Source of the DNA: Prostheceraeus crozeri
Lineage: Eukaryota > Platyhelminthes > Polycladida > Euryleptidae
Direction of reading: 5' to 3'
Assembly: GCA_907163375.1 (NCBI GenBank)
Contig: CAJQUW010014359.1
Coordinates: forward strand, 434,001-498,000
Length of the DNA stretch: 64,000 nt
The position numbers and the translations under genes were made by a program. The notes under the pieces were generated by a model. The model did not search any database. It worked only from the letters and a program-made list of their open reading frames with translations, and was not told the DNA's origin. Each line of letters starts with the position of its first letter. Position 1 is the first letter of the stretch. Positions 20,617-30,614 of the stretch are shown here, in pieces.

Positions 20617-22443
20617 GAATGGAGAGGACGGCATACTTGAAACACTGGGACTGACATTCTACATTGATGACAGCCTTTTTGTCAGCCAGTGCTTTGGGGA
20701 GAGTGAAACAACCACTCCCTTGTAAATTTTCTAAAACATTGATTTTAATGTCTACTTTCTCTATCCCATCAAAGACCAGACCGCTGTCTCTTTCATCAAA
20801 TTTATTTAAATTGCTGACGAGATAGGTCGCATGTCTCTCTACCCACTCGTTTACATCACCTATGAGATCAGCAGCACAGGAGGCTATCCTAATGGTCACA
20901 GTGGACTCTACTTCTCCCGTGCTACTGTCTACCTTATTGAAACGAGCAGTGAGATAGAACATACCCTTAAGTAAAAATCTATCTAAACTCGCCAACATTT
21001 GATGAATTAAGCCTATATGATTCATCAAGAAAGGATGAATGTCCTGCACAGCTTCAGAGCTTTCTAACTCATAATCGCGAACGAGCCTCTCAAGGGAAAA
21101 CTTGCTCAGCCTTAGAGTGACGTTGTTGTCAGTGTAAAGCTCAGTGGAATGTGTTTGACAGAGTGTGTGCGAAGAAAGAACAAACTCTGTAGGAAAGGTC
21201 TTCTGACACGAAGAACAGGAAAAGCCGACGTGCGATGAAGGATGCTTCCTACCTGTTGTTGTCGGTGGTTGCCTCACACTGCCACAGGAACCGGCTTCGA
21301 TGTGGACTCGCAAGTTGGTGCTGTTGTAGAACGTGCGTCCACAACCTTCACACTTGGGCCGTTGAGGGATCGGTCGGCGCTTTCCTCCCCTGCAGGCACG
21401 GCCAGCGATGTGACGTCTCAATCTGTAGGCTGAGGCGAAGACCCTGTCACACCGCTGGCATCGAAAGTCCTCCTCTTCGACTTCCATCTCCCTCTCCTCT
21501 CCGACGATCTTCAACTCCTCCTGCTCCAACAATCTCTCCACCGACTTCACGGAGAGGAGAGGGAGGTCGGCCGCTGCAGGTGGTGGTGGTGATGCCGGGA
21601 TGATGGGACGGTAGGGAACGTCGCCGTCCAGGAGGTAGGCCGCGAAATCTGTTGAGAAAAGAGAAAAGAGATTAGTAACATGATCAACATTTCAAGTTTG
21701 AAGTCTTAGCCCCCCCCCTATTTCCCAATCACGATTACTTACCATCTAAGGACTGTAACTCCGGCAGCAAGGATGGACGCGGAGGAGGCAGGAGAGGGAC
21801 ACGAGCCGAGGGTGGAAGGGTCCTGGGCTTCGGTGTTGGAGGGACGTGATGGCGAGGAGCAGGGACTGGCGCAGGTACCGGAGCTGGTGGCGGTGGAGGT
21901 GTGGCGAGAACGATGCCCGAGAAAGGGGTCGCAGCTTGGGCGGAGGTAGGTGAGCGGGAAGGTAGGGCCGGAAATTCCTCGCGGTATTTCCGCCTCGCGG
22001 CTTCCTCCCACTTCTTTTTCTTCGCCATATCTGTAGAGAGAAAAGAGAGATTAGATTAGAGGTTGCGGAGATAATAATGATGGAGAATGAACTATACGGA
22101 TACAAAAGTGCTAAAACATGACATTCCAACTCTCATAGGTGAGGATACTTACACTTTCCGAGCCGCTCATAGGCTTGCCCGATTGCTCCTTGGGGGACGG
22201 GTTCCCCATTACGAATGCATTCATGTACTGAAAAAGAATGACGGCAAAGATAAGCAGAGGTAAAATTTGGATTCGGTTTAAACATGAACAAAATAAGAGA
22301 GGGGCTCTTGATTTTAATGAGGATGACTACCCTAATGATGTTAGTAATAGAGTCAACCTTGATACAAATACTTACATTGCTCGATGGTGGCCTTCTCCAT
22401 CTCGACAGCAATGCGGTAGTTCTCAATTTTTGTCAATTCCATG
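20617..22443 (-). CDS. N-terminal part of a polymerase-like Polinton gene with zinc fingers, right arm
   Basis: Mirror copy of 18740-20566, with the same exon order on the minus strand (ATG at about 22443). The long last exon reads openly through the three C2H2 fingers and the NVECQSQCFKYAVLS box to the axis. The product would be a truncated, zinc-finger-bearing N-terminal fragment without polymerase motifs. The same cautions apply as for the left copy. Confidence 0.55.
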
Positions 22444-22939
22444 GTAGATAGTCGATTGTAGATGATCAATGGTAGATAAGTAAGACTTCAATCACTGAAA
22501 AGGAAAGATGAGAATCGTTTCATTTGCCTAGTCAACGTTTGGGAACAATCATTGAAGTGACATCTAATGAATTACATTTCCCTCTACTCCATATCATAAA
22601 GACTAACCTTTGTCGAATGGCTAAAGTACTCTGACCTGGCGAGAGAAAGCGTCACGTTGAGTATGAAGTCGAACGCCCAACATGAGCAACGGCTCAGAGG
22701 TTTCGGTCTAACAAACGACGAACAACCCGTGCAACGCAATCCCTCTACGGCAGTACCCGCCGTCCCGAAGGAACGCTCGAGCAAAGGAGGTATTACAGCG
22801 ATGATATGTTTTATGAGCAGAAGATGTGATAGCAAGAGACTATTGAACTTGATAGCAAGTCAAAACAACCTGATAGCAGGAGCTCACCGACACTCACCTT
22901 GTGAAAGATAAATGTGAAGAGCAGAGCTGGTGCACTGCC

Positions 22940-22946
22940 TTTTATA
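22940..22946 (-). promoter_or_regulatory. TATA box of the polymerase-like gene, right arm
   Basis: The minus strand reads TATAAAA, the mirror of 18236-18242. Confidence 0.5.
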
Positions 22947-23085
22947 AGATTTTCCTAAGTGGTGAATGGATCAGACCTCTCATCCAATCACAGACGAGCT
23001 AGAGTTCCCGATGTGCGTACGCACAATTGTAACGCGTTATTGAAATCGTGTTAGGCAAAAATGTTGCTTAGCAATAGACTCAACC

Positions 23086-23514
23086 ATGGCACCTGAAGTC
23101 AATACATTGAAACATGATGATTGCTCGATTCGTTTTCATCAAGAGTGCTTCGGAGGCTTAATACAAGATTACATCCTTGAGTTTCAAAAGGAGGAGACAG
23201 TATTTGAAGCATGTTTAGACTACACACGAGAAATATTTGCGGAGTTGATATCTTATTTCAAAGACAGTCTCATCAAGGCTCACTTAATTGCACATGTCAA
23301 TTACATTCATTTTCCAGAAGGTGAAGAAGCGGAAAGTGTTGATTTTCAATTTCGTTCCTATGGACAAGAATATGTTACTGATGCTTCTGAGTTTTATACA
23401 CGACATCTACGGAAGATTATTTCTCGTATGGACAACTTTCATGGTTACGGCGATCATTTGCTTCTGAATAAAATAAAGCATATTGTCATTGCTTTAAGTG
23501 AGTTATGTGGGTAA
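23086..23514 (+). CDS. Unknown 142-aa protein of the Polinton, right arm
   Basis: Identical product to the left-arm copy at 17668-18096, complete, with CCAAATAAAG about 30 bases after the stop. Identity at the protein level between arms, while flanking repeats have gained or lost units, indicates very recent duplication or gene conversion. Function unknown. Confidence 0.6.
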   Translation: MAPEVNTLKHDDCSIRFHQECFGGLIQDYILEFQKEETVFEACLDYTREIFAELISYFKDSLIKAHLIAHVNYIHFPEGEEAESVDFQFRSYGQEYVTDASEFYTRHLRKIISRMDNFHGYGDHLLLNKIKHIVIALSELCG

Positions 23515-23599
23515 AGTGGGTTTCAATGATGTTAAATCAAAGACCAAATAAAGTATTTTTCATGACACTTGTGTTGTGCTAAACGTTCTAATGCTGTGG

Positions 23600-24160
23600 T
23601 GTACACTATTTTCATTTATAACATTCTAAACTCTCATTGCAGTAGAAAACTACTTTTAGTAAACCTGATGAAGCGAATCTAACAGCCATGAATTTCTCTA
23701 ATAAGGGAAACATTTGGCAACTGTCACCAATAAAACTTTCTAACACTGAAAGTAAGTTACAAGACAATCTACACTGTGCAGTAAAACCTTCTAAAACTTT
23801 CTAGTGCTGCTGTGAGTTCGGTCAGTCATACAACGTCAATGATCAAACTTTATTTTCACAAACGTGTGTCGTAGTAAAATTATTTGACTATACTAAACTT
23901 TGCTTTTGCAAACCATGATACACTTTCTGACGACACTCACGAATAAACGTCATGATCAAACTTTTCTAACTATACATCAACCTGTGTTGCAGTAAAAACT
24001 TTTGTACAAACCATGATACACTTTCTGACTAGACTTATGAATAAACGTCATGATCAAACTTTTCTAACTATACATCAACCTGTGTTGCAGTATAAACTTT
24101 TGTACAACATGATAAAGTTTCTGACGACACTGACAAGAGCTTGTTCACTAGCGAAGAGAG
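23600..24160. repeat. Repeat region between the convergent genes, right arm
   Basis: Inverse of 17120-17640 with one extra unit of about 100 bases. GATCAAACTTTTCTAACTA occurs at about 23956 and again about 100 bases on, where the left arm has it once. Confidence 0.7.
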
Positions 24161-24298
24161 AAGTCTGTGATGTGTTGCGTGTGGCGCATGAATGTCCTCC
24201 CGTTTCATCCCTTCATCATTTTTCTTCCCCTCTGCATTCCATATCCGAAGATATGTGGCGGGCTTGGGACCGCTTTAGCTGCATTAGAAGGTTGGCCC

Positions 24299-25465
24299 TT
24301 AAAAGAGCCCATGGGTCGTTCTCCGTCCACCGACACTCTCACTTCTGCAAACACTCTGAAAGAAAAAGAATAGGAGATTAGAGGCGGCAAGGAAATGATG
24401 ATGTTGAAGTAACTTACAGGGCAACTTCTTCCGAACTTTTCGGACGACGAAGTCCTCCAGCTCTCCAGTGATGTTCAAATTGATATGTAGGCACCGGACT
24501 CTGTCGCCCTCATAGCATTGCTGAGTCACATTAGGGTCGTCAGTGATTGTGGGGACGTCACATATATTATTTTCAAAGAGGGGAAGATGGACTTCATACA
24601 CTCTTCTTTTTCTACTCTTCAAACACTCATGCAGTCGCTCAACTTCACCCGCCAACCTCTTATTTATACCCTTCACTTCCTCCGTCTCCTTCACCACGCT
24701 TCGCATCCGCTCTATCTCTTCATCCTTCCTCGACAAACTCGCTTGCAAACTCTCCACCAAACCTGCCTTCCTCATCAACTCGCTCCTTTCCGCCATCCAT
24801 TCCTTCTCCTTCTTTCTCATACTCTCCAACTCTTCCCTCGTTGCCCTATACCCCTCAACCTTCGCCACCAGCTCTTCATTCTCCTTCAAAACTTTTCTAT
24901 TTACACTTTCCAAACCCATCACACGATCCTTCAACCTAACAAATGCCTCCGTATCACACCCCTCTTCCCGCCGTGGCGATGACGCTGCCATCGGCTTACC
25001 CACTTCCTCACCCTCCCCCTCCAGATCACCGATATCCCCAAACAAATCCTTAATCACCTTATCCAAATCAACATCATCCTTCTTCTTCATTTCCGCTCTC
25101 AACTCAACTTCCTCACTCGAACTCTCATCACTCGCCTTCGTCACCACTTTCTCCCCAACCACGCCCTCAATCGTTGCCATCGCCTTCCTTACCTCTTCCC
25201 TTTCCAACAACTCTCCCTCAAACCACTCCTTGAACCCTGCCATAGCTATATTACCACTTGGACACTCGTTGTGATCCTTAATAAATGCCACCTCATTCCC
25301 TTCCCCACATACCACCCGATGATGGACGCACACTCTCAACAACACCTCTCTCATATGCACGTCCACCGTCCCCTCTTTAATATGCTTCCTCAGCTCACTA
25401 CCTCTGGCAATCTTGCCGCAACTGCATTTGCCAACCAACATTTTTGCATTGCTTGATTTCGTCAT
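24299..25465 (-). CDS. Unknown zinc-finger/coiled-coil protein of the Polinton, right arm
   Basis: Same 388-codon product as at 15815-16981, with the same TATA box, leader intron and possible 3' intron mirrored on the minus strand. No difference was seen in the predicted protein. The plus-strand frames 24518-24982, 24543-25274 and 24547-24939 are shadows. See the left-arm entry for domains. Confidence 0.65.
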   Translation of the reverse strand: MTKSSNAKMLVGKCSCGKIARGSELRKHIKEGTVDVHMREVLLRVCVHHRVVCGEGNEVAFIKDHNECPSGNIAMAGFKEWFEGELLEREEVRKAMATIEGVVGEKVVTKASDESSSEEVELRAEMKKKDDVDLDKVIKDLFGDIGDLEGEGEEVGKPMAASSPRREEGCDTEAFVRLKDRVMGLESVNRKVLKENEELVAKVEGYRATREELESMRKKEKEWMAERSELMRKAGLVESLQASLSRKDEEIERMRSVVKETEEVKGINKRLAGEVERLHECLKSRKRRVYEVHLPLFENNICDVPTITDDPNVTQQCYEGDRVRCLHINLNITGELEDFVVRKVRKKLPCKLLQHHHFLAASNLLFFFFQSVCRSESVGGRRTTHGLF

Positions 25466-26819
25466 TATGATTCTGTAAAGATAGAGTAAAATTTGATGGC
25501 AAGTGTTTATAGGATACTACTTGCTGATATGCATTGAAAGACTAAGTCATCAAACATTTGATAGCAAACGTTGGAATAAAATCGTCAACCAAAGTTAAAG
25601 AGTATGATTCCTAGCTTTATCCTAAATCCCAAAGTTTGATAGCAAACCTTGTCAGAGCACTCACCGTTCGTCTTGTAACTTGAAACAGGAGTGAAGACTA
25701 GAGAAAAGTCGCGCTTTATATACCCAGCGAGCACAAAGCTATGATTCAGACCTTCCTTATTTGGTCATGCTTTTAACTTGACAACAGCAGTTTTACCATG
25801 TATGGGCATCGGCAGTCACCGTGCTTTCTGTTACCAACTCCCAACACAAAGACGGATTCCCCTATGACGCGAAAAGGTTTGACGTCAATGCTTGCAGTAA
25901 CCATCCCATTTTTACCAAGTTACAATGACAAACGATAGACGTTGCCAAGCCTAAGTTACTGAGGCTAGACGAAGAAGGCCTGATAGCAAGCCAGCAACCG
26001 TTTGGGTGTTAAGCTCTTGAATCCGTTACAGGCATTACTCAGAGGGGATCTTATCCCAGCTCCAAGGCCTCGACCCACAAATCCAACCTCGAGCGGACAG
26101 AGCGTGCGTCATATCACTGTGTTGGTATCCGGGCCCCAGTTTTGACATGAAAACCGGTAGAGTTATTTACAAGAGGAAACGACCCAAGTCACAGAGACTC
26201 ATAAACGACTGCTTTTTATTCAAAAACTTTAATTATTATCATTAAATATGAATTTAAATTTTTCAGTATTTTAGTACTACTCATAAAACGTTTATAAGTA
26301 GTCTGTCACCTACAGCACAGCAAGAGCTGTCGAATGTTTTTTGAATCAAGTCTAAAGGACTTGTAGAAGCAAAGTTATAGCCGTTTGAAGATTTCGGCCT
26401 ACTATCATCAAATGGTCAGTCATGCTATACTGACTAACCTATAAGTCTGACACCTTAGCTGATATCAGCAATGGAAAGTCAGAAGTCCGATATCGGAACT
26501 CAAGAGAAACGACCTACCTGTAGTCAGTTTCTCAACTTAGTGAAATTCCTCTCCCGATCCCATTCTTATATACCCTGTGAATATGCAATCGGTAAGAGGG
26601 GGGTGGGGTTGGGGGTCGAAACATCATTTGTCTCAAATTTGACGCTGATTCCAAATCAAGTCTCTGTTTGCCCGTCCGACGCTTGCTTCACCCGCTAGAG
26701 CGATTTTCATAAACATTCTAACTCTGTCGTTTTTCGCCAATCTCCCAAAATCTTAAATGACGCATCACATCTAAACGAAGGCAGATACGAACAAGCCATG
26801 TTTTCCACTGAATTTGTCT

Positions 26820-27240
26820 CACTCTTAGCTTTCAAACGAGCTATTGCACGACTTTCTACCATCTCTACAACCAAAGTTGGAAGTGTGACAGGAGGGGGTG
26901 GGGGTGAGGGTCAGAACTTTTTCTCTCCGATTGAGTTGGGATGATATTCCTAGACCCAAAATTGGCCAAAACGTCCGAATTTGCACTTCATTTTCCCATC
27001 CGAGGCCTCCTTCATGTCGAAAAACGACTTTTCTCATCCCAAAACCTCCAAAACCTGACTTTTTCCAACTCTGACAGTTTCTTGCCATTTTCCTCCCTAA
27101 ACCCAAGAAAATGAGTCCAAACTGAGCTTTCCACTGCCTTTTTCTCATTCTCAGCTTTCAAATGAGCTATGGCACGACTTTCTACCATCTCTACAACCAA
27201 AGTTGGAAGTGTGACAGGAAGGGGTGGGAGGGGAACAGTT
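26820..27240. repeat. 326-bp tandem array, right arm
   Basis: GCACGACTTTCTACCATC recurs with a step of about 326 bases (about 26847 and 27173), in inverse orientation to the left arm. Confidence 0.9.
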
Positions 27241-27382
27241 TCCTCCTCACGGACCCATTCCTCCCAGCACATCCTTGGCCATGTCCCTCACACTGCCTGC
27301 CAGAGGGTGGGGGTGGGGGTGAGGGCTGAGTCAGCATTTCACATTTTGGGCTTGCGCCTGCAATGGGGTTACTACTAACATT

Positions 27383-27838
27383 CGTAAATACAAATTAGAA
27401 ATTAACTTTGTAACTACCGGAAATAAGAAACTGCGCCAGGCTTTGAAAAGAAAGAGTCCGTGTAAAAAACATAGCAATTGTGAAATCTGCGTAAAACTTC
27501 CTGATAAGTATAATTGTGATAAATCATGCGTTGTTTATGAATTTGAGTGTAAATTTTGTGATTCTAAATATATAGGAAAAACTGCTCGGCCGTTCCGTTT
27601 GCGGTATAACGAACATAAAAATAGCATCATCAAGCGTGATTGTCATAGCGCCTTGAGCGATCATATAAAATTTTGCATCCCGTGTACCAACATAGATAGC
27701 TTCAATATCAATTTCTTAAAGTGTGTGCATGATCCGATTGAGACAAGTTTGATGGAATCTCGTTTGATCGATTTTCGTAAGCCAGAATTGAACAGGCGTC
27801 ACGAGGGTGTTGTTGCACCTACTGTTAGAATCATTTAG
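27383..27838 (+). CDS. Penelope-like GIY-YIG endonuclease domain
   Basis: The frame is open from the Polinton border to a stop at 27838. The order is NFVTTGNKKL, a Cys-rich zinc-knuckle-like lead (CKKHSNCEICVKLPDKYNC...C), VVYEFECKFCDSKYIGKTA with the GIY-YIG signature, RPFRLRYNEHK with the catalytic Arg region, and ETSLMESRLIDFRKPELNRR. Penelope-like elements use this nuclease to nick target DNA and prime reverse transcription. The frame from 27443 on is intact, but the element as a whole is 5'-truncated and split, so it cannot function alone. Confidence 0.85.
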   Translation, partial: RKYKLEINFVTTGNKKLRQALKRKSPCKKHSNCEICVKLPDKYNCDKSCVVYEFECKFCDSKYIGKTARPFRLRYNEHKNSIIKRDCHSALSDHIKFCIPCTNIDSFNINFLKCVHDPIETSLMESRLIDFRKPELNRRHEGVVAPTVRII

Positions 27839-28284
27839 TAAGGCAGTGACCAAGCGTCTGGACGCGAAACGTTTGCCGACTTTATCTGTATTATATTTTT
27901 ACTTAAACCTTTGTGTTTATTCGGCATTATACATATTTCGGGAGAGATTTGTGACGTTTTCCTTTTATTCATTATGTGCCTCCCGCCTCAAGCCATTACA
28001 TATCTAAAATTAGAACAAGTCTGAGGGAAGATATAGGAAGCTGTGATTTGCAAATTGAAGCAATCAAGACAGTAGTCATAGCAACGGTAAATAGTGAAAA
28101 ATAGTGATGACTGTATCGGAAATGGATTTCCCTAGTGTGACTAGACTGCGGTCGGTGGAAGATGGACGATGGAAAGCGAAAGACGGCAGAATCGTGTCAT
28201 CACGGCTTATGGAAGACGCCTTGTGAAGAATGTGCAAAGAGGTGAGTGACATGGGAGATGGAAGATGGAAGACGTCAGGCACAC

Positions 28285-28879
28285 AGAATAAGGCGTGTTC
28301 CATCTTCCCTTTGGGATTTCCCTTTAATTGTGTGCAGAAAAAAATACAACCTATCACACAGAAAAGGGCATCAGCCACAAGCCATCTTCCATCTTCCATC
28401 ACGCTGTCACACAGAAAAAGTCATAAGGCGTCGTCCATCGGACATAAGGCACGAAATTATGCGGCTGGTGAAGTTTATTTCCATCTGCAATCAGGCACCA
28501 GCCGCAAGCACAGATTTAAAATTAGAAAAACAGAAGAAGTGACGTCTGAGGGAAGATGGAAGATATATGAATGAAGCTTTGATTTCGAAAGAGCGGCAAT
28601 ATATCCAATGTTTCAGGAAACAGCGCTTTCTTCACCATGTCGGACGAGGACGAGGATCAAGACAGTAGTCATAGGAACGGTTAATAGTGAAAGAAAATAG
28701 CGATGGCTGTATCGGAAATAGATTTCCCTAATTTGACTGCAGTTCGGGGAAGATGGAAGATGGACGATGGAAGGCGGAAAACGGCAGATGAAAACCTACT
28801 CATCACGCCTTATGAAGAATGTGCAAGAAGGCAAGTGACATGAAAGATGGAAGACACCTTATTCAGTGTGACAGCGGCC
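28285..28879. repeat. Second tandem copy of the Harbinger-like MITE
   Basis: This copy repeats the order of words seen from 12660 on: CTTCCATC, TTGGGATTTCCCTTTAATTG, CACACAGAAAA, CATAAGGC and ATTATGCGGCTGGTGAAG. It then adds the 3' half with GATGGAAGATGGACGATGG. The frames 28230-28574 and 28076-28402 are chance readings of this repeat. Confidence 0.7.
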
Positions 28880-28882
28880 TAA

Positions 28883-29880
28883 AATGTCTCTTTTGAATAA
28901 ACAATGTCTAACTCTGGATGAATGAAGTATTTCTAATCGCCTCTGATCAGAGTCTTTAATCAGTCCCTTAAAAATAGAGAAAGTATTCATGGTTACCTCA
29001 GCGACTCATGCCTCATGAAAAGTCTTAAGTGGGAAGCAGCAGATAAGTCATTAGTCACACAATTTTTAGCAAAGAATATCTTCAGATCATTTCATTTTCC
29101 ATCCTGCATGTGTTTATGCCTCCGCTTGGTTATCGGTATACGAAAATGTACTCAAAGACTCAAAGTTTCAGCTAAAATTTAATCAAGATGTTGTGCTTGA
29201 CGACAAAAAACGACTTGATTAAATGTATTTTGCTTCAAAGGTGAACGACCTGCATGACCTAGATAGGAATGATTTTACACTTACCGTGGTACTTCTCACT
29301 TAATCTCGGAAAACACATACAAATGTAATTTTTCTGAAAATATTAGCCTGCTTCCCATTGGATTTATGTGATTTCTCTGATCTTGTCTGACAAGAATAAT
29401 TACCGGATAGATCTCGACAGATGTGCAGTTTCGTAGCAGCCATAGGATGATACGTGAAAATTTCAATTTCGGTCTCGGGTTGACGGCCCGACCATCGGCC
29501 CGGTCTTGTGTCGCAGCCCAGAGCCATTACGAAGAACCGGGGCCGGAGCTGGAGCCGTGGTAAGTGGACCACGACTTCAAAACCCTGGTACAAACTGTCA
29601 TTGAACAAACCGGCATTCGTTTTTAAATGTGTCTAATCATTTGTAACTTTTTGCATGATCCTCGACTTTTCAACCGGTGCCCGTCTTCCGGTTGACACAA
29701 CTTGAACCCAATCCAAGCGGCTGCCAGCCTGATTCAAAGTTTGTAACTCCGTTACATTACTTTCATTATTGATCGATGGACTATATAACGTATAGTCGCA
29801 CCCTCGTGCAATTGGAACCTGCATGCAAAGACAATCCACTTTTAAGGACGGATCTTCCATATCACTTTCATAGTTCCTTT
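28883..29880. other. No gene; one possible hAT end near 29588
   Basis: GGACCACGACTTCAAAACCCTG (ends about 29588) is the inverse of a typical hAT start, CAGGGTTTTGAAGTCGTGG, but no partner end or 8-bp duplication was found. A GC-rich stretch lies at 29465-29560. Nothing else recognised. Confidence 0.35.
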
Positions 29881-29888
29881 GTACAAAG

Positions 29889-30606
29889 CAGGGATGCGGA
29901 GTCGGAGTCCCGGAGTCCTATCATTTTTGCTGGAGTCGGAGCCCTATCAAATGATAGGACTCCGGACTCCGGCTTATACCCGAAATATAATACAAACAAA
30001 TTATCTATCCTCGTGCATAGCTGTCACTGTCTTGATGTCAACTTTCTCCGTCAAACAAAAGTACGGAGACATTGTCGCATGAAAAGCTTGTAATAGCTGA
30101 TGGAATGAACCGTGAAAGTGAAAAAGGGTTGTCCTTTCACTCGGTGATTTAGTAGAGAAGACAATCCTTCCTAGCCTCGATCACACCTATACACACTAAA
30201 GGTCACGTCAGAGACAAAAATGAAATACTAGTTTGTTAAGAGAGCATTACCTCTTACCCTCACATTAATCGTGTGTCATCTCTCCTCCAAAGCGCAGATT
30301 AAAATCGAAAGTGCACTCATATTTTTTGAAGAAGGATGGGGAATTGTCCAGCTTGCTAGAGACTGGAGAAAACCGTGTGAAGCACACATGAACAAGATGG
30401 GAGGTGCCGAGTCGCATGCATCCAACTCAAAGCGACATTTGATAAAATGATTGATAATTGATACAGTAATAATCACGAAAGATAGGTTCAGGTAACCTAT
30501 AATGATCTATAATGCAGGTTACCAGTTTTTTTAAAAAAAACAAGACTATATTTACTTGCCACCCGGAGTCGGAGTCCTATCAAAATGATAAGACTCCGCA
30601 TCCTTG
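29889..30606. mobile_element. Non-autonomous hAT element (718-bp MITE)
   Basis: It starts CAGGGATGCGGAGTCGGAGT and ends ACTCCGCATCCTTG. Subterminal GGAGTCCTATCA / TGATAGGACTCC words are repeated in both orientations at both ends (29889-29975 and 30566-30606). It is flanked by a perfect 8-bp duplication GTACAAAG (29881-29888 and 30607-30614). No transposase. Confidence 0.9.
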
Positions 30607-30614
30607 GTACAAAG

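Larger units (their letters stand above)
13578..27376. mobile_element. Palindromic (foldback) Polinton, about 13.8 kb
   Basis: It starts AGTAGTAACCCCATTGC and ends with the exact inverse, with AACATT duplicated at both sides. The left arm (13578-20566) and right arm (20617-27376) are nearly identical inverted copies separated by a 50-bp unique spacer. Each arm holds a terminal 326-bp array, a TIR-proximal promoter, a 388-codon zinc-finger/coiled-coil gene, a 142-codon gene on the opposite strand, and the 5' part of a polymerase-like gene that is cut at the axis. Integrase, polymerase core, ATPase, protease and capsid genes are absent. As a Polinton it is therefore broken, a defective derivative with two copies of one end. 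The coding parts are otherwise almost free of damage, with about one break between the arms. The near identity of the arms implies a young insertion or continued gene conversion. Confidence 0.9.
20617..27376 (-). repeat. Right arm of the Polinton palindrome (6760 bp)
   Basis: Inverse of the left arm with only scattered base differences. It has two units of the 326-bp array instead of three and one extra unit of the repeat near 24000-24090. The ORF sets of both arms are the same in size, for example 388 and 142 codons. Confidence 0.9.
12901..28002 (+). mobile_element. Penelope-like element, 5'-truncated, split by a Polinton
   Basis: The left piece (12901-13577) carries the second half of a reverse transcriptase: GVPMGS near 12945, then YIDDIM. 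The right piece (27383-28002) carries a GIY-YIG endonuclease and the 3' tail. The coding frame continues from one piece to the other if the inserted Polinton and one copy of its 6-bp duplication are set aside, so the two pieces are one element. It begins in mid-RT, is bounded by a 12-bp duplication, and has at least one frameshift and one in-frame stop, so it is dead. Confidence 0.85.
12655..28879. mobile_element. PIF/Harbinger-like MITE array (outer layer of a three-level nest)
   Basis: The left end is GGCCTCTGTCACACAG at 12655. The right end is CTGTCACAC inverted, giving GTGTGACAGCGGCC ending at 28879. Both are flanked by TAA (12652-12654 and 28880-28882), the 3-bp duplication of PIF/Harbinger elements. 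MITE sequence, rich in CTTCCATC/GATGGAAG words, occupies only 12655-12900 and 28015-28879. The rest is a later Penelope-like insertion. The right part holds two tandem copies: the first runs from 12655 across the insertion to about 28285, and the second from about 28285 to 28879. They meet at CACACAGAATAAGGCG. No transposase is present. Confidence 0.75.

Noticed and set aside
13578-27376. Possibility that the palindrome is an assembly error
   Set aside because: The arms differ in repeat unit number and scattered bases, the axis has a unique spacer, and both outer ends share one 6-bp duplication inside one Penelope-like coding frame. Long reads should still confirm it.
28076-28574. Frames of 98-114 codons near 28.3 kb
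   Set aside because: They lie wholly within the Harbinger-like MITE repeat and have no motif.
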